Assembly (NCBI GenBank): GCA_015056325.1
Contig: SVGL01000011.1
Span: forward strand, 26,524-90,523
DNA: 64,000 nucleotides
Source: Clostridiales bacterium
GTDB lineage: Bacteria; Bacillota; Clostridia; Christensenellales; Aristaeellaceae
Direction: 5' to 3'
Shown here: positions 14,922-23,271 of the stretch, piece after piece
Position numbering within the stretch: the stretch's first letter is position 1
How the letters are laid out: every line of letters begins with the position of its first letter
The notes under the pieces: model-generated
Seen by the model: only the letters and a program-made list of their open reading frames with translations
Databases searched by the model: none
Told to the model about the DNA's origin: nothing
Position numbers and translations under genes: made by a program

Positions 14922-16322
14922 TTAATACTCGAATTCCTTGGCGTTCTTGATGAAGGCGCAGTAGCACTTGTACTCCTGCCACAGGTCGACCTTGGAGATG
15001 GCCTCCCAGGGCGCGTGCATGGAGAGCACCGGCACGCCGCAGTCGATGACGTTCATGCCGTACTTGGCGCAGATGTAGGCGATGGTGCCGCCGCCGCCCA
15101 CGTCCACCTTGCCCAGCTCAGCGGTCTGCCAGGCGACCTCGGCGTCGTCGCAGATCTTACGCACCTGGGCGACAAACTCAGCGTTGCAATCGTTGGAGCC
15201 GGACTTGCCGCGGCTGCCGGTGAACTTATTGAAGGTCACGCCGTTGCCCACGATGGAGGCATTGTTCTTCTCAAACACGCCCGCGAAGTTGGGATCATAG
15301 CCCGCAGAAACGTCGGAGGACAGCATGCGGCTGTTCTTCAGGCAGCGGCGCAGGTACAGAGAATTGCCGCAGCCCTTCAGGTTGGCGACCAGTTCAGCCA
15401 TGATGTTCTCGAAGTACATGGAGCCCATGCCGGTGGCGCCCACGGAGCCGATCTCTTCCTTATCGGTCAGCACGGCGCACAGGGTGTAGGCAGGGGTGCC
15501 CTCGAAGTCCATAACAGCGGCCATAGAGGGGTACGCGCACACGCGGTCATCGTGGCCATAGCCAGCGATCAGCGCACGGTCGAAGCCCACGTCGCGGCAC
15601 TTGCCGGCGGGGACGGCCTCCAGCTCGGCGGAGATGAAGTCCTCTTCCTCGATGCCGTACTTATCCTTGAGGATGGCCAGCACCTGGGCCTTGACAGGAT
15701 CCTTCTCGGCATCCGCCAGAGGAGCGGAGCCAATGATGATGTCCAGCGCGTCGCCCTCGATGACCTTGCCCGCGGGCTTGCCCATCTGGTCAGCGGCCAG
15801 GTGGATCAGCAGGTCGGAGATGTAGAAGACGGGATCATTCTCATCCTCGCCGATGGCGATGGTGACCTTGGTGCCGTCCTTCTTGCAGACCACGCCGTGC
15901 AGCGCCAGAGGGGACGCGACCCACTGGTACTTCTTGATGCCGCCGTAGTAGTGGGTATCCAGGTATGCAAAGCCGCCGTTTTCAAACAGGGGGTTCTGCT
16001 TGACGTCGATGCGGGGGCTGTCGATGTGGGCGCCCAGGATGTTCATGCCGGCGGTGATGTCGTTCTCACCGATGACCCAGGCCATGAAGCACTTGTTCAT
16101 CCAGTTGCAGTAGACGCGGTCGCCAGCCTTGAGCTGCTTGCCCTCCTTGAGGACGTCGTCCAGGTTGACAAAACCGGCTTCCTTGGCCTGGCGGACGGAC
16201 TCGGTCACGCACTCGCGCTCGGTCTTGCCAGCATCCAGGTAGGCCTTATACTTCTCCGCGAAGGCTTCCAGCTTGGCCATTTCGCCATCCTGCAGGGCCT
16301 TCCATGCATTCTTGCGGTACAT
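14922..16322 (-). CDS. apeB: M18-family zinc aminopeptidase
   Basis: M18 aminopeptidases remove N-terminal (often acidic) residues from peptides in the cytoplasm using two zinc ions. This 466-residue protein has the family's metal motifs: GAHIDSPRIDVKQNPLFE, YLDTHYYGGIK, a TDKEEIGSVGATGM segment with the catalytic Glu, and C-terminal SMHAPWEAISKVDLW. The start at 16322 has AAGGAG 8-10 bases upstream; the open frame continues upstream for about 930 bases into the ferredoxin-like gene, which is a chance effect of high GC. The gene is divergent from the ferredoxin-like gene. Confidence 0.93.
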   Translation of the reverse strand: MYRKNAWKALQDGEMAKLEAFAEKYKAYLDAGKTERECVTESVRQAKEAGFVNLDDVLKEGKQLKAGDRVYCNWMNKCFMAWVIGENDITAGMNILGAHIDSPRIDVKQNPLFENGGFAYLDTHYYGGIKKYQWVASPLALHGVVCKKDGTKVTIAIGEDENDPVFYISDLLIHLAADQMGKPAGKVIEGDALDIIIGSAPLADAEKDPVKAQVLAILKDKYGIEEEDFISAELEAVPAGKCRDVGFDRALIAGYGHDDRVCAYPSMAAVMDFEGTPAYTLCAVLTDKEEIGSVGATGMGSMYFENIMAELVANLKGCGNSLYLRRCLKNSRMLSSDVSAGYDPNFAGVFEKNNASIVGNGVTFNKFTGSRGKSGSNDCNAEFVAQVRKICDDAEVAWQTAELGKVDVGGGGTIAYICAKYGMNVIDCGVPVLSMHAPWEAISKVDLWQEYKCYCAFIKNAKEFEY

Positions 16323-16444
16323 ATCAGCAATCTCCTTTGTTCGTGTTTTCTCGGCAAAAGCCTGTTTCGCTATTATACTTCTATTCTTTGAAAAAGGCAA
16401 GCAAAGTGCAAAGAGAGTACAAAGCACTTTTTTCACATTATATG

Positions 16445-16472
16445 TTTCACTTTCGCGCTTTGGGTTTATAAT
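16445..16472 (+). promoter_or_regulatory. Promoter of the ferredoxin-like gene
   Basis: TTTCAC (16445-16450), 16-base spacer and a perfect TATAAT (16467-16472). An inverted repeat AAAGTGC/GCACTTT lies just upstream, around 16404-16431, and could be an operator; nothing shows which regulator would use it. Confidence 0.6.
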
Positions 16473-16526
16473 ATATTGTGTACTTTCGACGAAATATGCC
16501 GTTTTTCTGTTGAATGGAGGGTTCAT

Positions 16527-17213
16527 ATGCTCCGCAGAATCATCAAAATTGACGAGGAAAAATGCAGCGGCTGCGGCCTGTGTGCAGCGGCCTGTCACGA
16601 GGGCGCCATCGGCATGGTGGAAGGCAAAGCCAAGCTCCTGCGGGAGGACTACTGCGACGGCCTGGGCGATTGTCTGCCCGCCTGCCCGGAAAACGCCATC
16701 TCCTTTGAAATGCGGGAGGCTCCCGCCTACAACGAGGCGGCGGTCCTCGCTGCAAAGAAGGCCAAGGAAGCTCCCCTGCCCTGCAGCTGCCCCGGCTCTG
16801 TCAGCCAGACCATCCGGGCAGACGAGTCTTTCTCTGCCCCATCCGTTCCCAGCTGCCTGGGCAACTTCCCCGTACAGATTCAGCTCGCGCCGGTGAGCAG
16901 CCCCTGGTTCGATCAGGCAGATGTCCTCATCGCCGCTGACTGTACCGCCTATGCCTATGGCAATTTCCATCAGGATTTCATCCGCGGCCGCGTGACCCTC
17001 ATCGGCTGTCCCAAGCTGGACAACACGCAGTACGCCACCAAGCTGGCTGCCATCTTCAGCAGCAATGACGTACGCAGCGTCACCCTCACCCGGATGACCG
17101 TCCCCTGCTGCGGCGGCTTGGCCTACGCCGTTAAAACCGCCATCGAGATGAGCGGTAAGGATATCCCCCTTCGCATCGTGACCGTCACGCCCGACGGCAA
17201 GCTCCTCCCCTGA
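16527..17213 (+). CDS. 4Fe-4S ferredoxin-type protein
   Basis: The 228-residue protein has two ferredoxin-type clusters at the N-terminus: CSGCGLCAAACHEGAI (residues 13-28) and CDGLGDCLPACPENAI (residues 43-58, with the second CxxC widened). A linker holding LPCSCPGS follows, then a C-terminal domain with ADCTAYAYGNFHQDFI, GCPKLDN and VPCCGGL. Such single-gene iron-sulfur proteins occur in many anaerobes as electron carriers or redox sensors; the partner is unknown. The ATG at 16527 has GGAGG 6 bases upstream. Confidence 0.85.
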   Translation: MLRRIIKIDEEKCSGCGLCAAACHEGAIGMVEGKAKLLREDYCDGLGDCLPACPENAISFEMREAPAYNEAAVLAAKKAKEAPLPCSCPGSVSQTIRADESFSAPSVPSCLGNFPVQIQLAPVSSPWFDQADVLIAADCTAYAYGNFHQDFIRGRVTLIGCPKLDNTQYATKLAAIFSSNDVRSVTLTRMTVPCCGGLAYAVKTAIEMSGKDIPLRIVTVTPDGKLLP

Positions 17214-17221
17214 CGCACACA

Positions 17222-17262
17222 AATGCCCGGAGACCGCACTGGCCTCCGGGCACATTTTTACT
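17222..17262. terminator. Bidirectional terminator between ferredoxin-like gene and uxaC
   Basis: TGCCCGGAG and CTCCGGGCA form a 9-bp stem followed by CATTTTT on the plus strand; the minus strand reads into TTTGTGTG. It closes both convergent genes and overlaps the uxaC stop codon. Confidence 0.88.
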
Positions 17263-18667
17263 TGGTGGGGAAAGAGAAGTACTTGCGGGCGTTGTTGGCA
17301 GAGATGCCAGAGACGATCTCACCGAGGATATCGTAATCCTGGGGGAAGCGGCCGTCCTCGACCCATTCGCCGATCAGGCGGCACAGGATGCGGCGGAAGT
17401 ACTCATGGCGGGGGTAGCTCAGGAAGGAGCGGCTGTCGGTCAGCATGCCCACAAAGCCAGCCAGGTAGCCCAGGGAAGCCAGGCTCTTGAGCTGATTGGT
17501 CATGCCCTCGAAATGATCGTTGAACCACCAGGCGGAGCCGTGCTGCATCTTGCTGACGGCCTCTGACCCCTGGAAGCAGCCGCACAGGGTGTCAATGGCA
17601 GCGTCATCCACGGGATTCAGGCTGTACAGGATGGTGCGGGGCAGGCCGCACTTTTCTTCCACAGCACCCAGGTAGGCAGCCATCTCGTCCACAGGGGCGA
17701 AGTTGTTGATGGTGTCGTAGCCGGTATCGGGGCCGAGCTTGCGGTACTGGGCGGGATTGTTGTCGCGGCGGCAGCCGTAGTGCAGCTGCAGCGTCCAGTC
17801 CAGCTTCTTGTACTCCTCGCCGAAGAAGACCAGGCAGGCGGTCTTGTACTGGGCGACTTCCTTCGCGGTGACGTCCTGGCCGGCAGCCTTCTTCTGGAAG
17901 ATGGCCTCGACCGCCTCGTCGGAGGCGGGATCGTACACCACATAGTTCAGGCCGTGGTCGGACAGGCGGCAGTTGTTCTCATGGAAGAAGGCCATACGCT
18001 TGCGGAGGGCTTCCTTCACATCGGCGAAGGACTTGATCTCCATCTCGGCCGCGGCAGCCAGCTTGGCGATGTAGTCCATGAAATCGGGCTTCTCGATGTT
18101 GACGGCCTTGTCAGGACGCCAGGCGGGCAGCACGTTCGTCTTGAGGGTCTCGTCGGCCAGCATCAGCTTGTGCCACTTCAGATCGTCGATGGGATCGTCG
18201 GTGGTGCAGATGGTCTCGACATTGCTCATGGCGATCAGGCCGCGGGCGCTGTAGCCAGCCTCGTGCAGCTTCTCGTTGCACAGGTTCCACACCTCGTCAG
18301 CGGTCTTGGAGGACAGAACGCCGTTGTAGCCGAAGAAGCGCTGCAATTCCAGATGGGTCCAGTGATACAGGGGGTTGCCGATGCCCTTGCCCACGACCTC
18401 GGCCCACTTGCAGAACTTCTCGTAATCGGAGGCCTTGCCGGTGATGTAGTGCTCTTCCACGCCGGCGCAGCGCATCAGGCGCCACTTGTAGTGATCGCCG
18501 CCCAGCCATACCTGGGTGATGTTGTCATAGCGCACATCGGTGTAGATCTGCTCGGGGCTGAGGTGACAGTGATAGTCAATGATGGGGCACTTGGCCGCGT
18601 AGTCATGGTAGAGCACGCGGGCAGTCTCGGTGGAAAGCAGGAAATCCTTGTCCATGAAAGCCTTCAT
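17258..18667 (-). CDS. uxaC: Uronate (glucuronate/galacturonate) isomerase
   Basis: UxaC isomerises D-galacturonate to tagaturonate and D-glucuronate to fructuronate, the first cytoplasmic step of uronate catabolism. The 469-residue protein has the family start FLLSTETARVLYHDYA, the metal motif IIDYHCHL (about residues 30-37), ICTTDDPIDD and the C-terminal DSRSFLSYPRHEYFRRILC. It lies 50 bases after the LacI-type regulator, probably in one transcript. UxaB and UxaA, encoded divergently, take the next two steps. Confidence 0.96.
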   Translation of the reverse strand: MKAFMDKDFLLSTETARVLYHDYAAKCPIIDYHCHLSPEQIYTDVRYDNITQVWLGGDHYKWRLMRCAGVEEHYITGKASDYEKFCKWAEVVGKGIGNPLYHWTHLELQRFFGYNGVLSSKTADEVWNLCNEKLHEAGYSARGLIAMSNVETICTTDDPIDDLKWHKLMLADETLKTNVLPAWRPDKAVNIEKPDFMDYIAKLAAAAEMEIKSFADVKEALRKRMAFFHENNCRLSDHGLNYVVYDPASDEAVEAIFQKKAAGQDVTAKEVAQYKTACLVFFGEEYKKLDWTLQLHYGCRRDNNPAQYRKLGPDTGYDTINNFAPVDEMAAYLGAVEEKCGLPRTILYSLNPVDDAAIDTLCGCFQGSEAVSKMQHGSAWWFNDHFEGMTNQLKSLASLGYLAGFVGMLTDSRSFLSYPRHEYFRRILCRLIGEWVEDGRFPQDYDILGEIVSGISANNARKYFSFPTK

Positions 18668-18717
18668 TGTCGTTCTCTCCTTGCATGATATTTTGATTCC
18701 TGGGGGAATTGGTTGCG

Positions 18718-19725
18718 TCACTTGGTGGAGCTTCTGCGGATCAGCTCGCCCGTGAATACGGTCTTCTGGGGCATCTCCTTGCCTTCCAGGGCGCCCATGA
18801 TCGTGGTGACGATATGCTCGCAGATGGCGGGGAGCTTGTTGTCCACACTGGTCAGCTCAGGTTCGGTGGCCAGGCAGATGTTGCCGTTGTCGTAGCCGAT
18901 GACAGAGATGTCCTCGGGCACACGTTTGCCGGCCGTGCGGGCGTACTTGAGCGCCGCCACCGCCAGGGAATCCCCCGAGGTGAGCACAGCGTCAAACTGG
19001 AGGCCATCTTCATCCAGCTGCAGCAGCAGATCCCGCACGCGCTGGTAGTTGTTCTTGTCATGCTCAACGTGGACCAGCAGCCGCTCATCCACCGGGATGC
19101 CCCTCTGCTGATGCGCCAGCCGGTAGCCCGCAATCTTCTTGCGGCCGGCATAGTTGGCCGAGGTGTAGAGGAACAGCACCCGCTTGCAGCCGCTGTCCAT
19201 CAGGAAGGTGGTGGCCTCCGTCACCGCGCGCTGATCGTCACAGAGCACGCCGTAGACGTTATCGCAGGGCAAGGAGCCATTGAGCAGCACCACCGGAGCA
19301 GTCTTGGCAGCGTCGCGGATGTAATCGTTGTCCGCAGGGTTATCCTCGATGAAGGAGGAACCCATGAGCACAATACCGTCCACATGGCGGGAGCGGAGCA
19401 ATTCGACCCCCTGCTGGCGGGCACCGAGCGACCGGTCCGTACAGGACAGCAGACAGTCATACCCCTGCTGACGGAAGGAACGCTCCAGCACCGTCAGCGC
19501 GTGGGCCAGATAAGGATCGGAGGCGTCAGGGCACAGAAGGCCGATGGTCTTCATCGTGTTCAGACCCAGACCGCGGGCAAAGGCATTGGGCACATAACCC
19601 GTGCCTTCAATGACAGCCATCACCTTCTTGCGGGTATTCTCCGACACATGGGGGCTGTTGTTCAGCACGCGGGAAACCGTCGCAATCGACACGCCTGCAC
19701 GCCTGGAAATGTCGTAGATATTCAC
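18718..19725 (-). CDS. LacI-family regulator of the uronate locus
   Basis: A 335-residue LacI/PurR repressor with an N-terminal HTH (NIYDISRRAGVSIATVSRVLNN) and a periplasmic-binding-protein-like sensor (TMKTIGLLCPDASDPYLAHAL, GYDNGNICLATEPELTSVD). The GTG at 19725 has AAAGGAGG 8 bases upstream and puts the HTH at the normal position; an in-frame ATG at 19788 is rejected because it precedes the -10 region. The gene precedes uxaC and faces uxaB, and palindromes of the LacI type overlap both transcription starts, so it most likely represses its own operon and uxaBA until an uronate intermediate is present. Confidence 0.9.
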   Translation of the reverse strand: MNIYDISRRAGVSIATVSRVLNNSPHVSENTRKKVMAVIEGTGYVPNAFARGLGLNTMKTIGLLCPDASDPYLAHALTVLERSFRQQGYDCLLSCTDRSLGARQQGVELLRSRHVDGIVLMGSSFIEDNPADNDYIRDAAKTAPVVLLNGSLPCDNVYGVLCDDQRAVTEATTFLMDSGCKRVLFLYTSANYAGRKKIAGYRLAHQQRGIPVDERLLVHVEHDKNNYQRVRDLLLQLDEDGLQFDAVLTSGDSLAVAALKYARTAGKRVPEDISVIGYDNGNICLATEPELTSVDNKLPAICEHIVTTIMGALEGKEMPQKTVFTGELIRRSSTK

Positions 19726-19748
19726 CGCCGCATCCTCCTTTCCGTTTT

Positions 19749-19762
19749 TGTAAATAGTTTCA
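19749..19762. promoter_or_regulatory. Candidate LacI-type operator before lacI-uxaC
   Basis: TGTAAATAGTTTCA is an imperfect 14-bp palindrome that shares TGTAA and TTT-CA with the operator at 19927-19940. It lies about 11-24 bases after the predicted start of the lacI-uxaC transcript, where bound repressor would block elongation. Confidence 0.55.
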
Positions 19763-19779
19763 GAAATTAGACCGAAAAT

Positions 19780-19808
19780 ATTATACACGTTCCCCGAAAA
19801 AAAAGCAA
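19780..19808 (-). promoter_or_regulatory. Sigma-A promoter of lacI-uxaC
   Basis: TTGCTT (19803-19808) and TATAAT (19780-19785) with a 17-base spacer. Confidence 0.72.
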
Positions 19809-19883
19809 GGGATTTTTCTTACATGCTTACATTCTTTCTTACATGAATCGGCAAAAATCCTTGCAGGAAAGCCATTCAAACCA

Positions 19884-19912
19884 TTGACGCATATCGAAAA
19901 CGGGAGTATAAT
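19884..19912 (+). promoter_or_regulatory. Sigma-A promoter of uxaB-uxaA
   Basis: TTGACG (19884-19889) and TATAAT (19907-19912) with a 17-base spacer, 88 bases before the uxaB start. Confidence 0.85.
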
Positions 19913-19926
19913 GAAAATGGTGTGGA

Positions 19927-19940
19927 TGTAATCGTTTACA
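19927..19940. promoter_or_regulatory. LacI-type operator at the uxaB promoter
   Basis: TGTAATCGTTTACA is a near-perfect 14-bp palindrome with the central CG typical of LacI-family operators. It lies about 8-21 bases after the predicted uxaB transcription start. Confidence 0.72.
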
Positions 19941-20000
19941 AACGCATCTTCCCATTCTGAATCCGAATCTACTGATACATCATCATGGAGGGATACACCG

Positions 20001-21467
20001 ATGGATCGACTGACCGCTGCCATGGCTCCCGCTGAGAAGCGCCCGGTGAAGGTGCTGCAGTTCGGCGAGGGCAACTTCCTGCGCGCCTTCGTGGACTACT
20101 TCATCGACATCGCCAACGAGAAGACCGACTTCAACGGCTCCGTCGTGCTGGTCAAGCCCATCACCTTCGGCAGCCTGGACATGTTCCATGAGCAGGACTG
20201 CCGCTACACCGTGATGCTGCGCGGCCTGGTGGACGGTGAGGCCATCGAAACGTCCCGCCTGATCACCTCCGTCTCCGACGCCGTGGACGCTTATGGCGAG
20301 TACGACAAGTACGCCGAGTTCGCCAAGTGCGAGACGCTGCGTTTCGTCGTTTCCAACACCACCGAGGCCGGCATCGTCCTCAAGGAGGACGACGACTTCA
20401 ATGCCTGCCCGCCGGTGTCCTTCCCCGCCAAGCTGTGCAAGTTCCTCTACGAGCGCGCTGTGCACTTCGATTACGCGGAGGACAAGGGCCTGGTCATGCT
20501 GCCCGTGGAGCTGATCGACGACAACGGCATCATGCTCAAGAAGTGCGTGAAAAGCCTCGCTCAGATCTGGAACCTGGGCGAGAAGTTCGTCAACTGGCTG
20601 GACACCGCCTGCGTGTTCACCTCCACTCTTGTGGACCGCATCGTCACCGGCTACCCCCGCGACGAAGTGCAGGGCATCTGGGAGAAGCTGGGCTACGAGG
20701 ATCGCACCCTGGTGACCGCCGAACCCTTCGGCCTGTGGGTCATCGAGTCCGACAAGGACATTTCCAGCGAGCTGCCCCTGCCTGCATGTGGCCTGCCGGT
20801 CATCTACACCGACAACCAGAAGCCCTACAAGCAGCGCAAGGTGCGCATCCTCAACGGCGCGCACACCTCCTTCGTGCCTGCTGCCTTCCAGTGCGGCCAC
20901 GACATCGTGCTGACCGCCATGAACGACAACCTCATCCTGAACTTCATGCAGAAGACCCTCTACGATGAGGTCATCCCCACCCTGGCCCTGCCCAAGGACG
21001 ACCTGATGGCCTTCGCTGAGGCTGTCACCGGCCGCTTCAAGAACCCCTTCATCAAGCACGCCCTGCTGTCCATCTGCCTGAACAGCGTGTCCAAGTGGCG
21101 CGCTCGCTGCATGCCCAGCCTCCTGGGCTATGTGGAAAAGACCGGCGAGCTGCCCGCCCGCCTGACCTTCTCCCTGGCCAGCCTGATGAGCCTGTACCGC
21201 GGCGGCATCCTGGTTGACGGCAAGCTGCAGTGCAAGCGTGGCGAGGAAACCTACACCCTGCAGGACGACGCGGCGGTGCTGGAATTCTTCGCCAACACCA
21301 CCGATATGTGCCCCTGCCAGCAGGTGAAGGAATTCCTGTCCAACGAGGAGTTCTTCGGCCCCGACCTATGCAAGGTGCCCGGCCTGATTGAGAGCGTCAC
21401 CGAGTCCCTCAAGGCCATCATCGAGAAGGGTATGCGCGCCGTGATGGAAGAGAAGTTCGGCGCTTAA
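20001..21467 (+). CDS. uxaB: Tagaturonate reductase (altronate oxidoreductase)
   Basis: UxaB reduces D-tagaturonate to D-altronate with NADH. The 488-residue protein belongs to the long-chain mannitol-dehydrogenase family: VLQFGEGNFLRAFVDYFID near the N-terminus (a variant of the family's GxGxFxRA nucleotide motif), RFVVSNTTEAGI, KVRILNGAHTSFVPA and KRCMPSLL-like sequence near the C-terminal helices. Preference for tagaturonate over fructuronate is inferred from the uxaA neighbour and the TTEAGI form. GGAGGG precedes the ATG by 8 bases. It is the first gene of the uxaB-uxaA operon. Confidence 0.94.
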   Translation: MDRLTAAMAPAEKRPVKVLQFGEGNFLRAFVDYFIDIANEKTDFNGSVVLVKPITFGSLDMFHEQDCRYTVMLRGLVDGEAIETSRLITSVSDAVDAYGEYDKYAEFAKCETLRFVVSNTTEAGIVLKEDDDFNACPPVSFPAKLCKFLYERAVHFDYAEDKGLVMLPVELIDDNGIMLKKCVKSLAQIWNLGEKFVNWLDTACVFTSTLVDRIVTGYPRDEVQGIWEKLGYEDRTLVTAEPFGLWVIESDKDISSELPLPACGLPVIYTDNQKPYKQRKVRILNGAHTSFVPAAFQCGHDIVLTAMNDNLILNFMQKTLYDEVIPTLALPKDDLMAFAEAVTGRFKNPFIKHALLSICLNSVSKWRARCMPSLLGYVEKTGELPARLTFSLASLMSLYRGGILVDGKLQCKRGEETYTLQDDAAVLEFFANTTDMCPCQQVKEFLSNEEFFGPDLCKVPGLIESVTESLKAIIEKGMRAVMEEKFGA

Positions 21468-21631
21468 TTCCACGACACCCCCATCGGATCGGAGTCTACA
21501 GCCCCGGTCCGATTTTACTACTTACCAACCAACACTGGAGGGCCGAAGAGTCCAGGGGCGACTGGAAAGCCCCTGGTCGCGTTCGCAGACGCGAAATCCT
21601 CCCCCGCCGCAAGAGACAAGGAGAAATCATC
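21468..21631 (+). other. Palindrome-rich intergenic segment between uxaB and uxaA
   Basis: Three hairpins fill this 164-base gap. ATCGGA/TCCGAT (21484-21517) is followed by a short T tract and may be a partial terminator. CCAGGGGC/GCCCCTGG lies at 21551-21575, and TCGCGT/ACGCGA at about 21576-21594. The gap ends with AAGGAG before uxaA. It may tune the ratio of the two enzymes. Confidence 0.5.
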
Positions 21632-23116
21632 ATGGCTGAGCTGCTTCGCATCATCCCCAAGGACAACGTTGCTGTTGCCCTGTCCGCCATTGAAAAGGGC
21701 GCTGTCCTCACCGTGGACGACATTACCGTCACCGCCCTGTGCGACATCCCCGCCGGTCACAAGATCGCCCTGTGCGATATCGCCAAGGGCGAGAACGTCA
21801 TCAAGTACGGCTTCCCCATCGGCTACGCCAAGGAAGACGTCGCTGCCGGCTCCCACATCCACGTGCACAACCTGCACACCAACCTTTCCGGTGAGCTGGA
21901 GTACACCTGGAACCCCACCTGGCCTGCCAACGAGACCGCCGAACCCGCCACATTCATGGGCTACCCCCGCAAGGACGGCAAGGTCGGCGTGCGCAACGAG
22001 CTGTGGATCCTGCCCACCGTGGGCTGCGTGAACGATATCGCCAAGGCCCTTGAGCGTGAGGCCCAGAAGCTCATCGGCGGCGGCGTGGAAACTGTCTACG
22101 CCTTCCCCCACCCCTACGGCTGCAGCCAGATGGGCGATGACCAGGAGAACACCCGCACGATCCTTGCCAACCTGGCAACCCACCCCAACGTGGGCGGCGT
22201 GCTGGTGCTGGGCCTGGGCTGCGAGAACAGCAGCTGCGCCATCATTGAGGAGCACATGGGCGATTACGACAAGGATCGCGTGCGCTTCCTGATCTCCCAG
22301 CAAGTGGAAGACGAATTCTCCGAAGCCATGAAGCTCCTGACCGAGCTGGCGGACAACATGCGCGATGAAGTGCGCGTCCCCTGTCCCGCCTCCAAGCTGG
22401 TGATCGGGCTGAAGTGCGGCGGCTCCGACGGCTTCTCCGGCATCACCGCGAATCCTGTCATCGGCGGCTTCTCCGATCTGCTGGTCGCCCAGGGCGGCAC
22501 CACCATCCTGACCGAGGTACCCGAGATGTTCGGCGCCGAGACCATCCTGATGGACCGCTGCGAGACCGAGGAGATGTTCCAGAAGACCGTGAAGCTTATC
22601 AACGACTTCAAGCGCTACTTCGAGGAGCACCATCAGACCATCTACGAGAACCCCTCCCCCGGCAACAAGGCGGGCGGCATTTCCACCCTGGAGGATAAGG
22701 CCCTGGGCTGCACCCAGAAGAGCGGCTTTGCCCCCGTCAAGGACGTGCTGGCCTACGGCGAAAAGGTTCACATTCCTGGCCTGAACCTGCTCTCCGCCCC
22801 CGGCAACGACCTGGTGGCCTCCACCGCTCTGGCTGCCTCCGGCGCGCAGATCGTGCTGTTCTCCACCGGCCGCGGCACGCCCTTCGCGGCACCCGTGCCC
22901 ACCATGAAGATCGCCACCAACACCGACCTGGCCACCCGCAAGCACGGCTGGATCGACTTCAACGCCGGCCAGCTGCTGACCCACGGCAAGTCCCTGCCCG
23001 AGCTGTACCAGATGCTGATGGACTACGTTCTGTCCGTTGCCAGCGGCGAGAAGCTCTGCTCCGAGCGCAACGGCTTCCACGACCTGGCCATCTTCAAGAC
23101 CGGCGTCACCCTCTAA
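21632..23116 (+). CDS. uxaA: Altronate dehydratase, full-length
   Basis: UxaA dehydrates D-altronate to 2-keto-3-deoxygluconate, an iron-dependent step. The 494-residue protein contains an N-terminal SAF domain (about residues 1-95) followed by the large UxaA core: MGYPRKDGKVGVRNELWILPTV-type start (kept here as GYPRKDGKVGVRN), HPYGCSQMGDD, LGLGCENSS, KCGGSDGFSGITANP and FSTGRGTPFAAPVPT. All key Cys/Asp motifs are present and the length matches undivided family members. KDG kinase and aldolase genes for the next steps are not in this window. Confidence 0.95.
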   Translation: MAELLRIIPKDNVAVALSAIEKGAVLTVDDITVTALCDIPAGHKIALCDIAKGENVIKYGFPIGYAKEDVAAGSHIHVHNLHTNLSGELEYTWNPTWPANETAEPATFMGYPRKDGKVGVRNELWILPTVGCVNDIAKALEREAQKLIGGGVETVYAFPHPYGCSQMGDDQENTRTILANLATHPNVGGVLVLGLGCENSSCAIIEEHMGDYDKDRVRFLISQQVEDEFSEAMKLLTELADNMRDEVRVPCPASKLVIGLKCGGSDGFSGITANPVIGGFSDLLVAQGGTTILTEVPEMFGAETILMDRCETEEMFQKTVKLINDFKRYFEEHHQTIYENPSPGNKAGGISTLEDKALGCTQKSGFAPVKDVLAYGEKVHIPGLNLLSAPGNDLVASTALAASGAQIVLFSTGRGTPFAAPVPTMKIATNTDLATRKHGWIDFNAGQLLTHGKSLPELYQMLMDYVLSVASGEKLCSERNGFHDLAIFKTGVTL

Positions 23117-23218
23117 GGGGGTCTTCGACCCATTTTGGCGCTGCCGCGCGGCGTGGTTCCTTTGAGGGGTCACGATGGGGTCTTCAACCCATTTTCTGCG
23201 CGTCGCGACGCGTTCAAT
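23117..23218 (+). repeat. 3'-end repeat unit, copy A (with internal partial duplicate)
   Basis: Directly after the uxaA stop is GGTCTTCGACCC-ATTTT-GGCGCTGCCGCGCGGCG and a TTCCTTTG-GGG-GTCACG tail. GGGGTCTTC-ACCCATTTT then occurs a second time at 23177-23195, followed by the palindrome CGCGTCGCGACGCG. A very similar 58-base copy follows the pgk stop at 57563-57620 in the same orientation to its gene. Confidence 0.75.
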
Positions 23219-23227
23219 GCACATTAA

Positions 23228-23264
23228 TATGGCAGACGGTTCGTATGAGCCGTCTGCCTTTTCG
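23228..23264 (+). terminator. Terminator of uxaB-uxaA
   Basis: GGCAGACGG and CCGTCTGCC form a 9-bp stem followed by TTTTCG. It lies between uxaA and the convergent GH28 gene. Confidence 0.85.
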
Positions 23265-23271
23265 TATGCCG

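Noticed and set aside
16323..17255. N-terminal extension of the M18 peptidase by about 310 residues
   Set aside because: The extension covers the ferredoxin-like gene on the other strand and has no family similarity. A strong ribosome site precedes the ATG at 16322.
21468..21631. Third copy of the uxaA/pgk 3' repeat after uxaB
   Set aside because: The hairpins here lack GGTCTTCGACCC and the TTCCTTTG tail, so this is a different palindromic segment.
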